Positions 1-11,400 of a stretch of 64,000 bases of DNA are shown piece by piece. The stretch comes from Strongylocentrotus droebachiensis. Taxonomy: Eukaryota; Echinodermata; Echinoidea; Camarodonta; Strongylocentrotidae. Position 1 is the stretch's first letter; each line of letters opens with the position of its first letter. Made by a program: the position numbers and the translations under genes. Location of the stretch: the NCBI GenBank assembly GCA_035222895.1, contig JAVYIG010006783.1, forward strand, positions 1 through 64,000. Direction: 5' to 3'. The notes under the pieces are model-generated. The model had not been told where the DNA came from. It was given only the letters and a program-made list of their open reading frames with translations, and searched no databases.

Positions 1-1590
1 TGACCCGCAGGTGCCACAAATAAAGTATTAAAAAAAATGCTCATCTGACCCTAATTAAACGCCTAAAACCCCCAAGCTTTCGGGGGTTTATGGCCCCTTG
101 AAACCCGTGGACCCCACGCCTATATTATATATACACTCAACTTGCTGCGATCTGATCTCTCCCCCCCCCCCCCCCCACTTTGAAGAACGTAACCCCCTGA
201 GCTTTTGGGGGTTTATGGCCCCTTGAAACCCATAGACTCCACGCATATATTATATATACACTCAACTCAGGACCCGCGGAAATCCGCGGAATTCTAGAGG
301 GGGGCGCAGGCAAAAATTAAGTTTTTCATTTCTGGGGCTCCATTTCAAATTTTCGGGGGCTACTTTTTCAACTTTTGGGGGTTCTTTTTTCTGGGGCTAC
401 TTTTTCATTAATTCATAAAAGGATAGGCCTACACTTTGTTGAGATTTGTTTAGTAGGCTAAGGTTTGAGGCTTCCTACATCCTACTTCATAATTGCCTAT
501 TTAAAAAAAAAAAAAAATTCTCTAGTTCAGATAACTAAGTTTTCAAGCATTGATTTGATGCAAGAATTGTAACATAATAATAGTTCCTAGATTGTGATTA
601 TTTCTGAACATGAATTTCGATAATCATTTTTCAAAGTAAAAATTTCATAAGAAAATCAGACAGTCGTTTAAAAACGTAGACATTAGTAATACTTTTACTA
701 ATTCTAAGCTCAGGTTTCGTAAATCTATTCACGAAACTATATTGAAATCGCGGCAATAATGATGCAAACCAACAGATAACAATTTCAAAGTGTCAAATCT
801 CTTCGACTCGAGCTCAGCTGAACTCACACACACTTCAGCTTAACTCCAGCAAGCTCGAACACCGGCGCCGCAGGCGTCGGACGCCTGCGGTGCCCGGTGC
901 CGGTGTTGGAGCTTCCCGAGCACGCAGCTGCACTGTGTGTTGAATGAAAGCAGATTGCGACTGAACTGTCAGTCCATTGGTTTTCTTGTGAAAACTTTCC
1001 TTTAGAAAATGATAATCAAACTTGAGTATACATGGCCGTAATAATCACAAAATAAGCTTTGATTTCATACCTCCATTCACGAAAACTATATAAAAATCGC
1101 GGCAATCATGATGGAAATAGGTCTCTAAGTTTGGACGTCGACGGGAAGCCCCGTTCATCTCTTGTGCAGCTACTACATGCAAAGCACATCCTATAGAAAG
1201 ATACCTAACACGGGGTAAGTCGTACCCATTCAGCGTGCATTTAATACGCAACTTAATGTGAGTGGATAGTCATCGGTCGTGTGTCTAAGGATGTTATGTT
1301 GAATATCCATGAGGTATCTCTGTCGTCATGCATATCCTGCATTATGCATGTCGCGTCTGTTTTCGCCCTGGACGTCGACACGGAGGAGGACCACGGGCGG
1401 AGTATAGCCAATTCCACAGAGTTGACTCTCCCGCGGACGCTGGCACCGGTCACCGGTACCCCGAGGGGAGGGTTCAGGAGGAGATAGCTGCACCAACTTG
1501 GGTCGGCGATCTCATTAAAAAACAATAGAATACAAAGGCTGGCGGAGACGTCGCGCCCCCCGCGGAGCCTTAGCGTATTACTTATAGTGA
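1..1590. repeat. 1.6 kb direct repeat, copy A
   Basis: This block recurs at 3366-4963 with high identity along its whole length. The two differ by scattered substitutions and small indels. Both copies contain a paired C-run/'cttttgggggtt' start, a GC-rich hairpin (851-914) and a right end 'cttatagtga'. The window begins exactly at the shared TGACCC, so the left boundary may be cut off. Small antisense ORFs are present in both copies but match no family I know. The arrangement resembles long terminal repeats around a non-coding spacer, or a simple segmental duplication. Confidence 0.85.
851..914. repeat. GC-rich hairpin in copy A
   Basis: An imperfect inverted repeat. The left arm 851-877 begins AAGCTCGAACACCGGC and the right arm 881-914 ends GCCGGTGTTGGAGCTT, with CGCAGGCGT/ACGCCTGCG at the tip. 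It is far more GC-rich than its surroundings and is conserved in the second copy at 4215-4278. Confidence 0.85.
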
Positions 1591-2631
1591 CTAGCTGGAC
1601 CCGCGGAAATCCGCGGGATTCTAGAGGGGGGCGGGGGTGTAAATAGATATATAGAGACTGTCTAAATTAAAACCACCAAGAACTTTATTTGCCATTCAAG
1701 CCATTAAAAAAAATAAACTTGTTTAGCGTCCCCGCCCGCTTCCTTTTTGGGGGCCGCCTCCTATTTTTTTTTTTTTTGATTTTTTTTGATTTTTTTATTT
1801 TTTTTTATTTTTTGAAAGAAAAAAAACATGAAAAGCACTGCTAAAATGTATTTCTGATTAAAAAAGAAGAAAATAACTGTAATAGAAGCAGGACCCGCGG
1901 AATACCTAAGGGGGCGGGGGGGGGGGGAGGGTGTAAATAGATATATAAATTAAAACCACCAAGAACTGTATTTGCAAATTAGAGGAAACCATAAGTAAAC
2001 CATAAACCATAAATAAAGTTGGGTAGGAACCCAACTTTATTTGCCATTTTGAGGACACCATAAGTCTAACTTGTTGGTATTCACATTGAAAAATCCACGG
2101 GATTATAGGGGGTTGGGGGGGGGGGGGGCTGTAAAATGTTAATAGATATATATGCGCTCTCGAAAATAATATTGATTTAAATACAAACAAAATTAAGGTT
2201 AATTTAGGTTACGTTAGATTTTATATAATTTAACACCCTTTTTTTTCTTTGGAACATTTTTTTCTTCTTTTATTTTCATTTTTATTTCTCTTTCTTGTAT
2301 ATGATTACTTTTTAGTTATTTTTTCATTTTCTTCTCTTTTTATTTATATTTTACTTGTAAAAATATAAACCTTTTCTTTGCCGTTTAATGTAGCGTTTTG
2401 ATTTTTTTTTTTATCTGTACCATGTAATAAAAATTAAAAATTGGAAGAAAAAAGTGAAATCAGATATTTGTAATTAAAATTTGTTGCAGATAATTTATAA
2501 TTTAATTTCGTTTTCACTTTCGTTATTTATGATTATTGTCTTCAATTGTTCCTATCCATATTCTCACTTTCGCCGCCTCCTATTTTTTATTTTTTTTTTT
2601 AATTTTTTTTTAATAGGGTCTTTAGTCTATA

Positions 2632-2662
<31 letters not shown>

Positions 2663-3365
2663 AAAGAAAAAAAACAGCGTCACCGCCCGTTTCCTTTTTG
2701 GGGGCCGCCTCCTATTTTTTTTTTTTTTTTTGTTGAATTTTCGAAAGAAAAAAAACATGAAAAACACTGCTAAAATGTATTTCTGACTTAAAAAAAAAAA
2801 AAAAAAAATTGTCGGCCGCCATCTTGAAAAATAGCCCGAATGTCAGGGAAAATGTACGGAGCGGCCATTTTGAAAGTAAAAAAAAAAAAAGGGCCTCCTC
2901 CCCATTTTTCGAAAAAACAGGACGCTAAACATGTTTTGTTTTTAATTTGGCCTTATTTAAAAAAAAAAAACGATCCAACTGTACCGGTAGTTATTCTTTA
3001 AGCCACTGGAACTGCGTAAGTGTGGCGTACCGGCTACGCAGAAATTAGGCTGCGTATTAATGGGAAAAAAGTCCCTGCGTAGGTTATGCGTAGGCTGGCG
3101 TACGGGTTTGCTTATGGTTGCTTACTGTGTTGAAAGCTTTTACTGCTTTGTCGATCTGGCGTAGGGTAGCGTAGGCATGTAGCGTAGTGTTGCGTAAAAA
3201 GACGTACTTTCTGCGTCAAGTTTCTATGCCTAAAGTACGCGAAAAAAATTAAACATGTTGAATTGTTTTCGTTCATCTTGCGTACCCCTTTCCGTCCCTC
3301 AGCATATAGTAACGTAGGCCAGCGTAGGTGGTACGCAACACTACGTATTGACCCACGCCAATTAG
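1591..3365. repeat. low-complexity spacer between the direct repeats
   Basis: This stretch holds several partial copies of a unit starting GACCCGCGGAA (near 1595 and 1891, also near 268 in copy A), long T and A homopolymers, an (AT)n run near 2625-2648, and a 3000-3360 segment unusually dense in TACGC/GCGTA motifs on both strands. No credible coding sequence is seen. Confidence 0.7.
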
Positions 3366-4963
3366 TGACCCGCAGGTGTCACAAATAAAGTATTAAAAAA
3401 ATGCTCATCTGACCCTAATTAAACGCCTAAAACCCCCAAGCTTTCGGGGGTTTATGGCCCCTTGAAACCCGTGGACCCCACGCCTATATTATATATACAC
3501 TCAACTCGCTGCGATCTGATCTCTCCCCCCCCCCCACTTTGAAGAACGTAACCCCCTGAGCTTTTGGGGGTTAATGACCCCTTGTAACCCATGGACCCCA
3601 CGCCTATATGATATATACACTCAACTCAGGACCCATTCTAGAGGGGGGCGCAGGCAAAAAATTAAGTTTTTCATTTCTGGGGCTCCATTTCAAATTTTCT
3701 GAAAAAATTTTCGGGGGCTACTTTTTCAACTTTCGGGGGCTCTTTTTTCTGGGGCTACTTTTTCATTAATTCATAAAAGGATAGGCCTACACTTTGTTGA
3801 GATTTGTTTAGTAGGCTAAGGTTTCAGGCTTCCTACATCCTACTTCATAATTGCCTATTTAAAAAAAACAAAAACATTTTTCTAGTTCAATAACCAAGTT
3901 TTCATGCATTGATTTGATGCAAGAACTGTAACATAATAATAGACCCTAGATTGTGATTATTTCTGACCATGAATTTCGATAATCATTTTTCAAAGTAAAT
4001 TTTCATAAGAAAATATCAGACAGTCGTTTAAAAACGTAGATTATTTATAGTAATACTTTTACTAATTCTAAGCTCAGGTTTCGTAAATCTATTCACGAAA
4101 CTATATTGAAATCGCGGCAATAATGATGCAAACCAACAGATAACAATTTCAAAGTGTCAAATCTCTTCGACTCGAGCTCAGCTGAACTCACACACACTTC
4201 AGCGTAACTCCAGCAAGCTCGAACACCGGCGCCGCAGGCGTCGGACGCCTGCGGTGCCCGGTGCCGGTGTTGGAGCTTCCCAAGCAGCGCAGCTGCACTG
4301 TGTGTTGAATGAAAGCAGCTTGCGACTCAACTGTCAGTCCATTGGTTTTCTTGTGAAAACTTTCCTTTAGAAAATGATAATCAAAATTGAGTACACATGG
4401 CCGTAATAATCACAAAATAAGCTTTGATTTCATACCTCCATTCACGAAAACTATATAAAAATCGCGGCAATCATGATGGAAATAGGTCTCTAAGTTTGGA
4501 CGTCGACGGGAAGCCCCGTTCATCTCTTGTGCAGCTACTACATGCAAAGCACGTCCTCATATCCTATAGAAAGATACCTAACACGGGGTAAGTCATACCC
4601 ATTCAGCGTGCATTTAATACGCAACTTAATGTGAGTGGATGGTCATCGGTCGTGTGTCTACGGATGTTATGTTGAATATCCATGAGGTATCTCTGTCGTC
4701 ACGCATATCATGCATTATGCATGTCGCGTCTGTTTTCGCCCTGGACGTCGACACGGAGGAGGACCTCGGGCGGAGTATAGCCAATTCCACAGAGTTGACT
4801 CTCCCGCGGACGACGGCACCGGTCACCGGTACCCCGAGGGGAGGGTTCAGGAGGAGATAGCTGCACCAACTTGGGTCGGCGATCTCATTAAAAAACAATA
4901 GACTACAAAGGCTGGCGGAGACGTCGCGCCCCCCGCGGAGCCTTAGCGTATTACTTATAGTGA
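3366..4963. repeat. 1.6 kb direct repeat, copy B
   Basis: Second copy of the block at 1-1590, in the same orientation. It starts TGACCCGCAGGTG and ends at the shared CTTATAGTGA. It lacks the GCGGAAATCC part of the internal module near 3626 and has small indels relative to copy A. The hairpin is retained. Confidence 0.85.
4215..4278. repeat. GC-rich hairpin in copy B
   Basis: Same inverted repeat as at 851-914, with the same arms (AAGCTCGAACACCGGC / GCCGGTGTTGGAGCTT). Both arms are preserved between the copies. Confidence 0.85.
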
Positions 4964-5082
4964 TATACTGCATGCATTGTTCCAGTGGCACAGTCAATGC
5001 AAATACTAGTACTAGTGGTGCTGCACATGTGTTTCTGTTTCGGTTCCGACTGCGCAGTAGCAAACTGCACACCTATACGACG

Positions 5083-5262
5083 TTTCGTTAAAGAGTTTCG
5101 GGATAACTTTTTTGTGTGTGTGGACACCCTGGAATTTATACGATGATTCTTTAGTGACGACGTTTCTTGTGTGTGGACATCCTGGAATTTATACGATGAT
5201 TCTTTATACGACGTATCGTTATAGAGTTTCGGGATAAATTGTTTTGTGTGTGGACACGCTGA
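5083..5262. repeat. short tandem repeat, TTATACGATGATTCTTTA-type
   Basis: Repeats of 'TGTGTGTGGACA.CCTGGAA' followed by 'TTTATACGATGATTCTTTA', flanked by 'ATCGTTAtAGAGTTTCGGG' on both sides. Nothing coding is seen here or up to 5480. Confidence 0.65.
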
Positions 5263-5480
5263 TAGTCTTCTAATTGCAGACCCTATAAGTGTGTCTAAAG
5301 TCTCACTTGTTATTTTTTTTTCAACAAGCAGAGGACATTGCAACGTGTTATTCATTCACTATCATTACTATTGTTTAAGGACAATCAGATGACTAAAATA
5401 AGAGAGGAAGTTTTGAAACAGTAACAATCAACATTGAAGAGAGAAAGTGAAGAGAGAAGGATAGATCAGAGCAGTAGAGT

Positions 5481-6239
5481 ATGGTGGCTCCTAAACATCA
5501 TGTTTACAATTTCAATTCAGACAATAGACAACAAATCATAAAGAAATACAAATACATTGAATTTAGCTCAAATTGTTGATTTTCTTCTTTTCTCATTGCC
5601 AAGCAATTACTTCTTTTTGTGCATCTTGTTGCCATTTGCTCCCCCCCTCCTATCACACCCTTTTCTCTCTCTCTCTTTCTTTTCATCTCTCTCTCTCTAA
5701 TTCTTTCTCCTAATGTCCCACCACTCTCTTCTCTCGAATCTTTTCCTCCTTTCTCCCTCCCTGTCTCTCCCCTCTCTCCTCTTCCTATCCCAATTTGTCT
5801 GCCACTCTCTATTTCTCTCTCCCAATGTCCCTCTCTCTCTCTCTCCTCTTTCTCTTTTCTCTCTCCCAATCTGTCTCTCCTTTTCTCTCTCTCTCTCTCT
5901 CTCTCTATCTCGAATTCGAATACACATAGTACAGAGAGAATGGGAAGGGAGGAAGGACAGGAGAGAGAGCGAGAGAGCGAGCAAATCTGCGTCCAATATT
6001 CACGTCTGCGTGTCCCTTTTGGGAGACGCAGACGTGAATATTTGACGCAGATTTTCCAGCAGATTTTCATGTTTGCGTGTCCCTTCAGGGCCATTGAGAA
6101 CAGAAAAACGAAAAAATTACCAAGCAAAGGTATACGTCAATTTTGTGGATTTTCACGTCTTTGACGTAAAAATCCACAAATTTGTTGCATATAGGTATAC
6201 GTCAAATTTTGCGTATGCGTGTCCCTTAGGAGCCACCAT
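5481..6239. mobile_element. CT-rich element with 14-bp terminal inverted repeats
   Basis: ATGGTGGCTCCTAA (5481-5494) is the exact reverse complement of TTAGGAGCCACCAT (6226-6239). The interior carries a long CT microsatellite (about 5640-5910) and a strong internal inverted repeat around 5983-6054 (AATATTCACGTCTGCGTGTC against GACGCAGACGTGAATATT). The long ORFs over the CT tract are translations of simple sequence. No target-site duplication was identified. Confidence 0.7.
5640..5910. repeat. CT/TC microsatellite
   Basis: Long interrupted (CT)n tract on the + strand. It produces spurious Ser/Leu-rich and Arg/Glu-rich ORFs on the two strands. Confidence 0.9.
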
Positions 6240-6881
6240 TAAAACCCCCATTCATAAATATGAGTCCTCAACTTGGGTTTTGAAACACCCTCTTATCACC
6301 CGCGCATTGATAATAACAAGAAAGTTCTCTTTACACCGCACTATTTAACGATTTCATGTCATTTGTCAGAAGCTAATTGTTCTTAATCGATATTTACATG
6401 TTGAGCGCTTAGGGACATGTTTTATTACTATGTGTTATCGGTTAATTATTATTATTATTATGTACTTTTTTTTCTTCAGTGAATACTCATGCAACGGAAT
6501 GCAGCTTCTTAATGTGGACTAATTTCTGTCCGGATTGTTATTAAGGGGACACTTCGTACGCGCTCGGCTGCCCAACTCAGTGCAGGCACGTTAGGCCGGT
6601 TACTACCACTGACCTAAAGGTAAGGGGTTACTATCAATCTCTCTTCTCCCTTCCAGCAATGATCACAGGCAAAACCACATTGTTGACCCAATACCTCCAT
6701 CTGAGCAAGGGGGTATTTCAATTATGCTACGAGGACTTTAAGTCATGTGATGTTATCATACATAACATCAATATGAACATACAATAATTTGTAATATATA
6801 TAATGCAAACTAAACATATAGAGCTACTAATTTGTGTTTGATCAATGGCAACTTTGAAACCCATAACATTGGTAATAAGTG
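6240..6881. other. upstream flank without recognised gene
   Basis: AT-rich sequence with a CpG-richer patch around 6545-6600. A donor-like site CTAAAG|GTAAGG (exon end 6619) could end an untranslated first exon of the death-domain gene, but no promoter motif is convincing. Confidence 0.4.
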
Positions 6882-7528
6882 CAGTGGCGGATCCAGGAAT
6901 TTCTTACCGGGGGGGGGGGGGCACAAAATCGCATGGGTTGAAATATATGAAAAACGATGGAGCGAGGCGTCAGCGGCGAGGGAGCGGAGCGACCAAGCGG
7001 GGGTGGGTCTGGGAGGGGGTAAGAACCCCCTCCCTGAGTAGGAAGCATTTGCAATTTTAAAACCACATTAGGTGCATTTTCAGGCACTTCCTGGAGTAAT
7101 GACGTAAAATTGCTTTTTCCTACCCCCTCAAAGAGTAGGGATCCAGGGGCGGATGATGGGATCTGGCTTTTTGCTAAGGGGGGGGGGGGGGGTTGACCCA
7201 ATAACGACACGGAGCATCGTCCACGAGCCGCGAAGCGGCGAGGCGATTTTGTTGTTGTTGCTATTTTGAACCCCCGTAAGTGACGTTTTCCTGGCATCTA
7301 TATACTAACACAATGGAGACCATAAAAAGCAGTGCTCGATAACATCTTTTTAAATCAAGTAACAGTTTAAGGGGGGTTGACCCGATGACGATACGGATAC
7401 TGTGTGGGTCTGGACACATGATGGCGTTTTTCTATTCACATCACATTTTCACTTGGCAGCCCAACGGGGGGGGGGGGGGGGGGTTAAACCCCCTTACCCC
7501 TCCCCCATCCCCCACAGATCCGCCACTG
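6882..7528. mobile_element. poly-G elements with CAGTGGCGGATCC ends
   Basis: CAGTGGCGGATCCAG at 6882 and GATCCGCCACTG at 7517-7528 are inverted ends of a common type. Between them are long G-runs and a further internal GGATCCAGGGGCGGAT near 7139. Flanking 8-mers do not match, so this is probably a composite of two or more related elements. Confidence 0.6.
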
Positions 7529-7789
7529 GGATCTTTGGCAAACTGGAAGCAATAAGCATTACATGTAGGCGATGGAAAAAAGTGCTTGCGAAACGGATAG
7601 AAACTTCGCGGCCACAGGGATGACAGAAAATAATATGACAATGAAACCAGCAACTGTGGCAGGATTAATGGCGGGGACAATCTGCATGCTGAAAGAGCAC
7701 TTAGAATAGGTATATCGGAAAATTAATTCAAGACTTAGTTAGAAGTTAGAAGTTAGAAGTTATAAAGTAGATAAAATCTTTGGTATTAG

Positions 7790-8161
7790 TCATGTTCGAC
7801 TTGAAATTGCACCCCCCCCCCCGTCCCTTACCGGGTAAAAAAAAACACCTTCTTATAATATCACCCCCCTTTCTTTCTTTTCCCTTCTCATTATTCTCCT
7901 TTTCCCCCTTTTCTCTCCTCCGTCTTTCCGCCTTTCTTCTTTTTCCGCCTTTTCTCTCCTCTCTCTTTCCCTTTCCCCTCTTTTTTCTCCTCTCCCCTTT
8001 TCTTTCCTCCCTCTTTTCTTCTTCTTTCTCTCTTCCCTTTTTTTCTTTTTCCTCTCCTTTTTCTTTTCCCCTCCTTTTTCTCCTTTTCTTTTTTTTTTGG
8101 CCGGGGGGGGGGGGGGGGGGGCACGTGCCCCCTGTGCCCCCCCCCCCTGGATCCGCCACTG
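7790..8161. mobile_element. pyrimidine-rich element ending GGATCCGCCACTG
   Basis: The right end CTGGATCCGCCACTG (to 8161) is the same terminus as in the neighbouring element, followed inward by C- and G-runs and a long CT-rich tract. The left end is unclear, near the C-run at about 7810. The Lys/Arg/Glu-rich antisense ORFs are low-complexity translations. Confidence 0.55.
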
Positions 8162-8390
8162 AAGTGAATACATTTTTTAATTTTCCTCAAACTGGATGTC
8201 ACTGACCTACCTCTCGTGTTTGTTATACATTGTATGCTTCTGTTTAGGTCAAATTGATGCCAAAGTGGAATTTTCCTTTGAACAAATCTAATCAGGCAAA
8301 ATAGGATTAGGACTGTCATTGCATCTTTTTGTTTGTTTAAGATTTTACCACTATCTGTTGACCTGACTTATATATCTATCCTCCATGCAG

Positions 8391-8411
8391 GTTATCTGGT
8401 AGACATCAAAG
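8391..8411 (+). promoter_or_regulatory. end of 5' UTR and start-codon context
   Basis: An acceptor (CTCCATGCAG) precedes 8391. A TAG at 8400-8402 is in frame with the ATG at 8412, which blocks upstream extension. The start context AAAGATGG has A at -3 and G at +4. At least one untranslated exon upstream is therefore expected. Confidence 0.65.
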
Positions 8412-8453
8412 ATGGCTGACGATCCAGCTAGGAAGCCTATAGGACAGGACAAG
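8412..8453 (+). CDS. coding exon 1
   Basis: Fourteen codons, MADDPARKPIGQDK, followed by the donor GTATGTG, ending in phase 0. The ATG has a favourable context and an in-frame upstream stop. The peptide is polar and charged with no signal-peptide character, which suits a cytoplasmic protein. Confidence 0.65.
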
Positions 8454-11400
8454 GTATGTGAATGGAACTAGATAATACCAATTGTTTTATCTCAACTCTA
8501 TTGATTTGGTTCATAGAAGTAACCCACTAGTGATTATACAACTTTTCAAGTTGGAAAAGCATCTAAAAAATGTCCGTACCCATGTAATGCGAATTAAATT
8601 CAGATTTTGAAGGTATCTGAAGTTCTGAACATTATAATTTTTGAGGGAACAAACTTAATGTTATACTGAACCTACAGTTTAAAGGTGTATCTTTCTGAGA
8701 TTATGACAAGCTAACTTTTGACCTCTACCAATGGACAGTGACATTATTAAACTCTCCTTTGTACACCTGTGTAAATACATTTAGTAGGTAGCTACATATT
8801 AATGTAAATATGCTTTAATTTATTTTCAGTTGAAAGAACAGAAAGGAGGAAAAGGGTCTGATGATTCAACCAAAAAACCGCCTGGCCCATTCAAGGTTTA
8901 TGTGCTTGAGATTTTCAATTCCAGTTCTTACTTCGAGTCCAAATTTAGATACCCAAGATGATATTTTACTATATGAACAGGCAATGTTTTTCATTGCCAT
9001 AAGTATGGTAAAAAATGCCTATGTCCTTTACATGAAAAGATGTTAAATGTATATAATAAGAAGGCAAAAAACTCGTGGAAAAAAAAAATCGCATCACTGT
9101 TTCGCGTCTTGTGGACGATGCTCTGCATCGTCATTGGGTCAACCCCCCTTAGCAAAAAGCTAGATCCGGCCCTGTATGCGCAATGATATCCGTGAATTTA
9201 CTGATAATGTAGTTTTAAATTGCCTTTACTTTTTTAACCTGCTGTGTTATTTACTGCTTTGCATTCAGAATACTCGTACGTGAAACAATATAGAAATGGT
9301 TTTGTGTAGTGTGAACTTATGACGGTTTCATGAAACGCCCCCTGCTTTATTTCGGGATAGGTCTAGAGACGTACGTGCCTTCTGCTGCAACTAAACAGGT
9401 CTATATAGATCTAACTTAGACCCTCTACTCACTAGATCTAAAGTAAGGCTCGTTTAGATCTACTATTGCTACGCTCCATATCCATGATCCACATCAATAC
9501 TAGATCTACGGTACTTCACCACCATGTAGATCCTAATAAAATGATTGGTCATGCGCGGTTACGTGTGATTCATTTACTGAGACTATCCCACGTTTTTTAA
9601 TGAAAAAAACGTGCAATAGTTTCCTGTACTTTTTAAGTGCATGTACATGATGCGCGGAGGGCGCGTACATGTTAGAGCTATGTACCGTGTCTACACAGTG
9701 ATCCGCCTCGAGGGTTGAAGCCGCGACGCGTGTTGAACCCGGCAATGTTATGTCATGTAAACGGGATCCCAGTGATCCGCCTCGAGGGTTGAACCCGCCT
9801 TTTTTAATCCACCAGAATTGCAGGTCTCAACCCGCGAGGCGTGTTCAACCCGGCAATTTTATGTCATGTAAACGGGATCTGATCCGCCTCGAGGGTTGAA
9901 CCCATGTGGGCCGACGTGACGTGAGCAGCCAATGAAAATGGTAGTACTATGACAATGACAATGACAATTCATTCTCATGTCACCTACATTGCGGAATTGG
10001 AGAAGTTTACAATCAGTTTGAATTTGTCAATTTAACACTGTAAAATATACATTACAAATAGAATGTTAATCAATACAAAATAACACTATCGACAAGAGTG
10101 AGAACAATTATGATGAAAATGATAATAACAATATTAATGATGATAATAATAATAATCAAAAACAAAAAGATAATATTATTTAAAACGATAATTAATGACG
10201 AAATTAATGGAAGCAATTGAAAAAGAAATTTACTGGCACCAGTAAATTGATATCTGAATTAATGAATTACTAAATATATTCTTGATATCAATTTAATGAA
10301 TTGATATAAGACAAAAAAGAGAAAAATAAAGTTGATATTGATCTCATTACATGTTTTTTGCACATACTTAAATTAATGAAAACGAAGCATTAACTCCTGT
10401 TTAACTAAACAGTTGTCTAAGTCCTGTCTAAGTCCCGTCTAACTTTAGACAAGAAGTCGTGTCTAATTTGTTTCGTATTCTGACGTCGTGTTTAAATAAA
10501 GTTAAACACGAAGTCCTGTCGAAGTCCTGTTTAACTTTAGACAACTGCGAGGGGTTATTTAAGTCCTTTTTAAGGGCGCGATTCTGCTGCTTTTTAACGT
10601 CTACGGTACACTCTACTTGCTGACCCCGAACTTGCCGTGGAGAACGATGGTACGTGCAGCCTCTAACATTTCAAATACCTTTTTGCAGGATTTTTTCTCG
10701 TGTAGCCTGATTTTTTTTTCTCGATAATATTAGCTATTCTTATCTAATGGTTACATCTTGGAAATTCCATAATCTATAATAAACTAACCATTATGTTAGA
10801 GAAGTTTCTTTTGTGGTTCTTCCGAGCACTGAGGCACTGATAAGTGATATTTACCGTGTTTACTCAGTGATCCGCATCGAGGGTTGAAGCCGGGATGAAG
10901 CCGCGAGGGGATTGAAGCCGGGTTGAAGCATGTAGTTTTATGTGTGTAAACGGGATCCCAGTGAGGATTGAACACGGGTTGAAGCCGCCCCTTGAAACCA
11001 CCAGAATTGCAGGTCTCAACCCACCTCGCGGCTTCAACCCTGCAATTTTATGTCGTGTAAACGGGATCTGATCCGCCTCGAGGGTTGAAGCCATGTGGGC
11101 CGACGTGAGCAGCCAATGAAAATGGTAGTACTGATATGCGCGCATAGCTTTCCTTAAGCTCAACCTTAAAAGTATAAATAGGCCGCGCGTATATGTTACT
11201 GGACCCCCAGCTGAAGCTGACGTAGGTCAAATTCCCCGCATTGTGACGTCATTGTGATCCGTCTCAAGGGTTAAAGCCGCCTTTTTTTTCCTGCTGTGTA
11301 AACACGATCACATTTGCGCGCTTTAGAGGCTTCAATCCCCTCGCGGCTTCAACCCGGCTTCAATCCTCGAGGCGGATCACTGTGTAAACACGGTAATTAT

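Noticed and set aside
1253-1525. Conserved antisense ORF in the duplicated block (also 4626-5072)
   Set aside because: Open in both copies only because the copies are recent; no family motif or splice evidence.
5504-6164. Long Ser/Leu-rich (+) and Arg/Glu-rich (-) ORFs
   Set aside because: Translations of the CT microsatellite in an inverted-repeat element; no domain and no splice support.
7746-8319. Lys/Glu/Arg-rich ORFs up to 142 codons
   Set aside because: Overlapping low-complexity frames over a pyrimidine tract and C/G-runs of a poly-G element.
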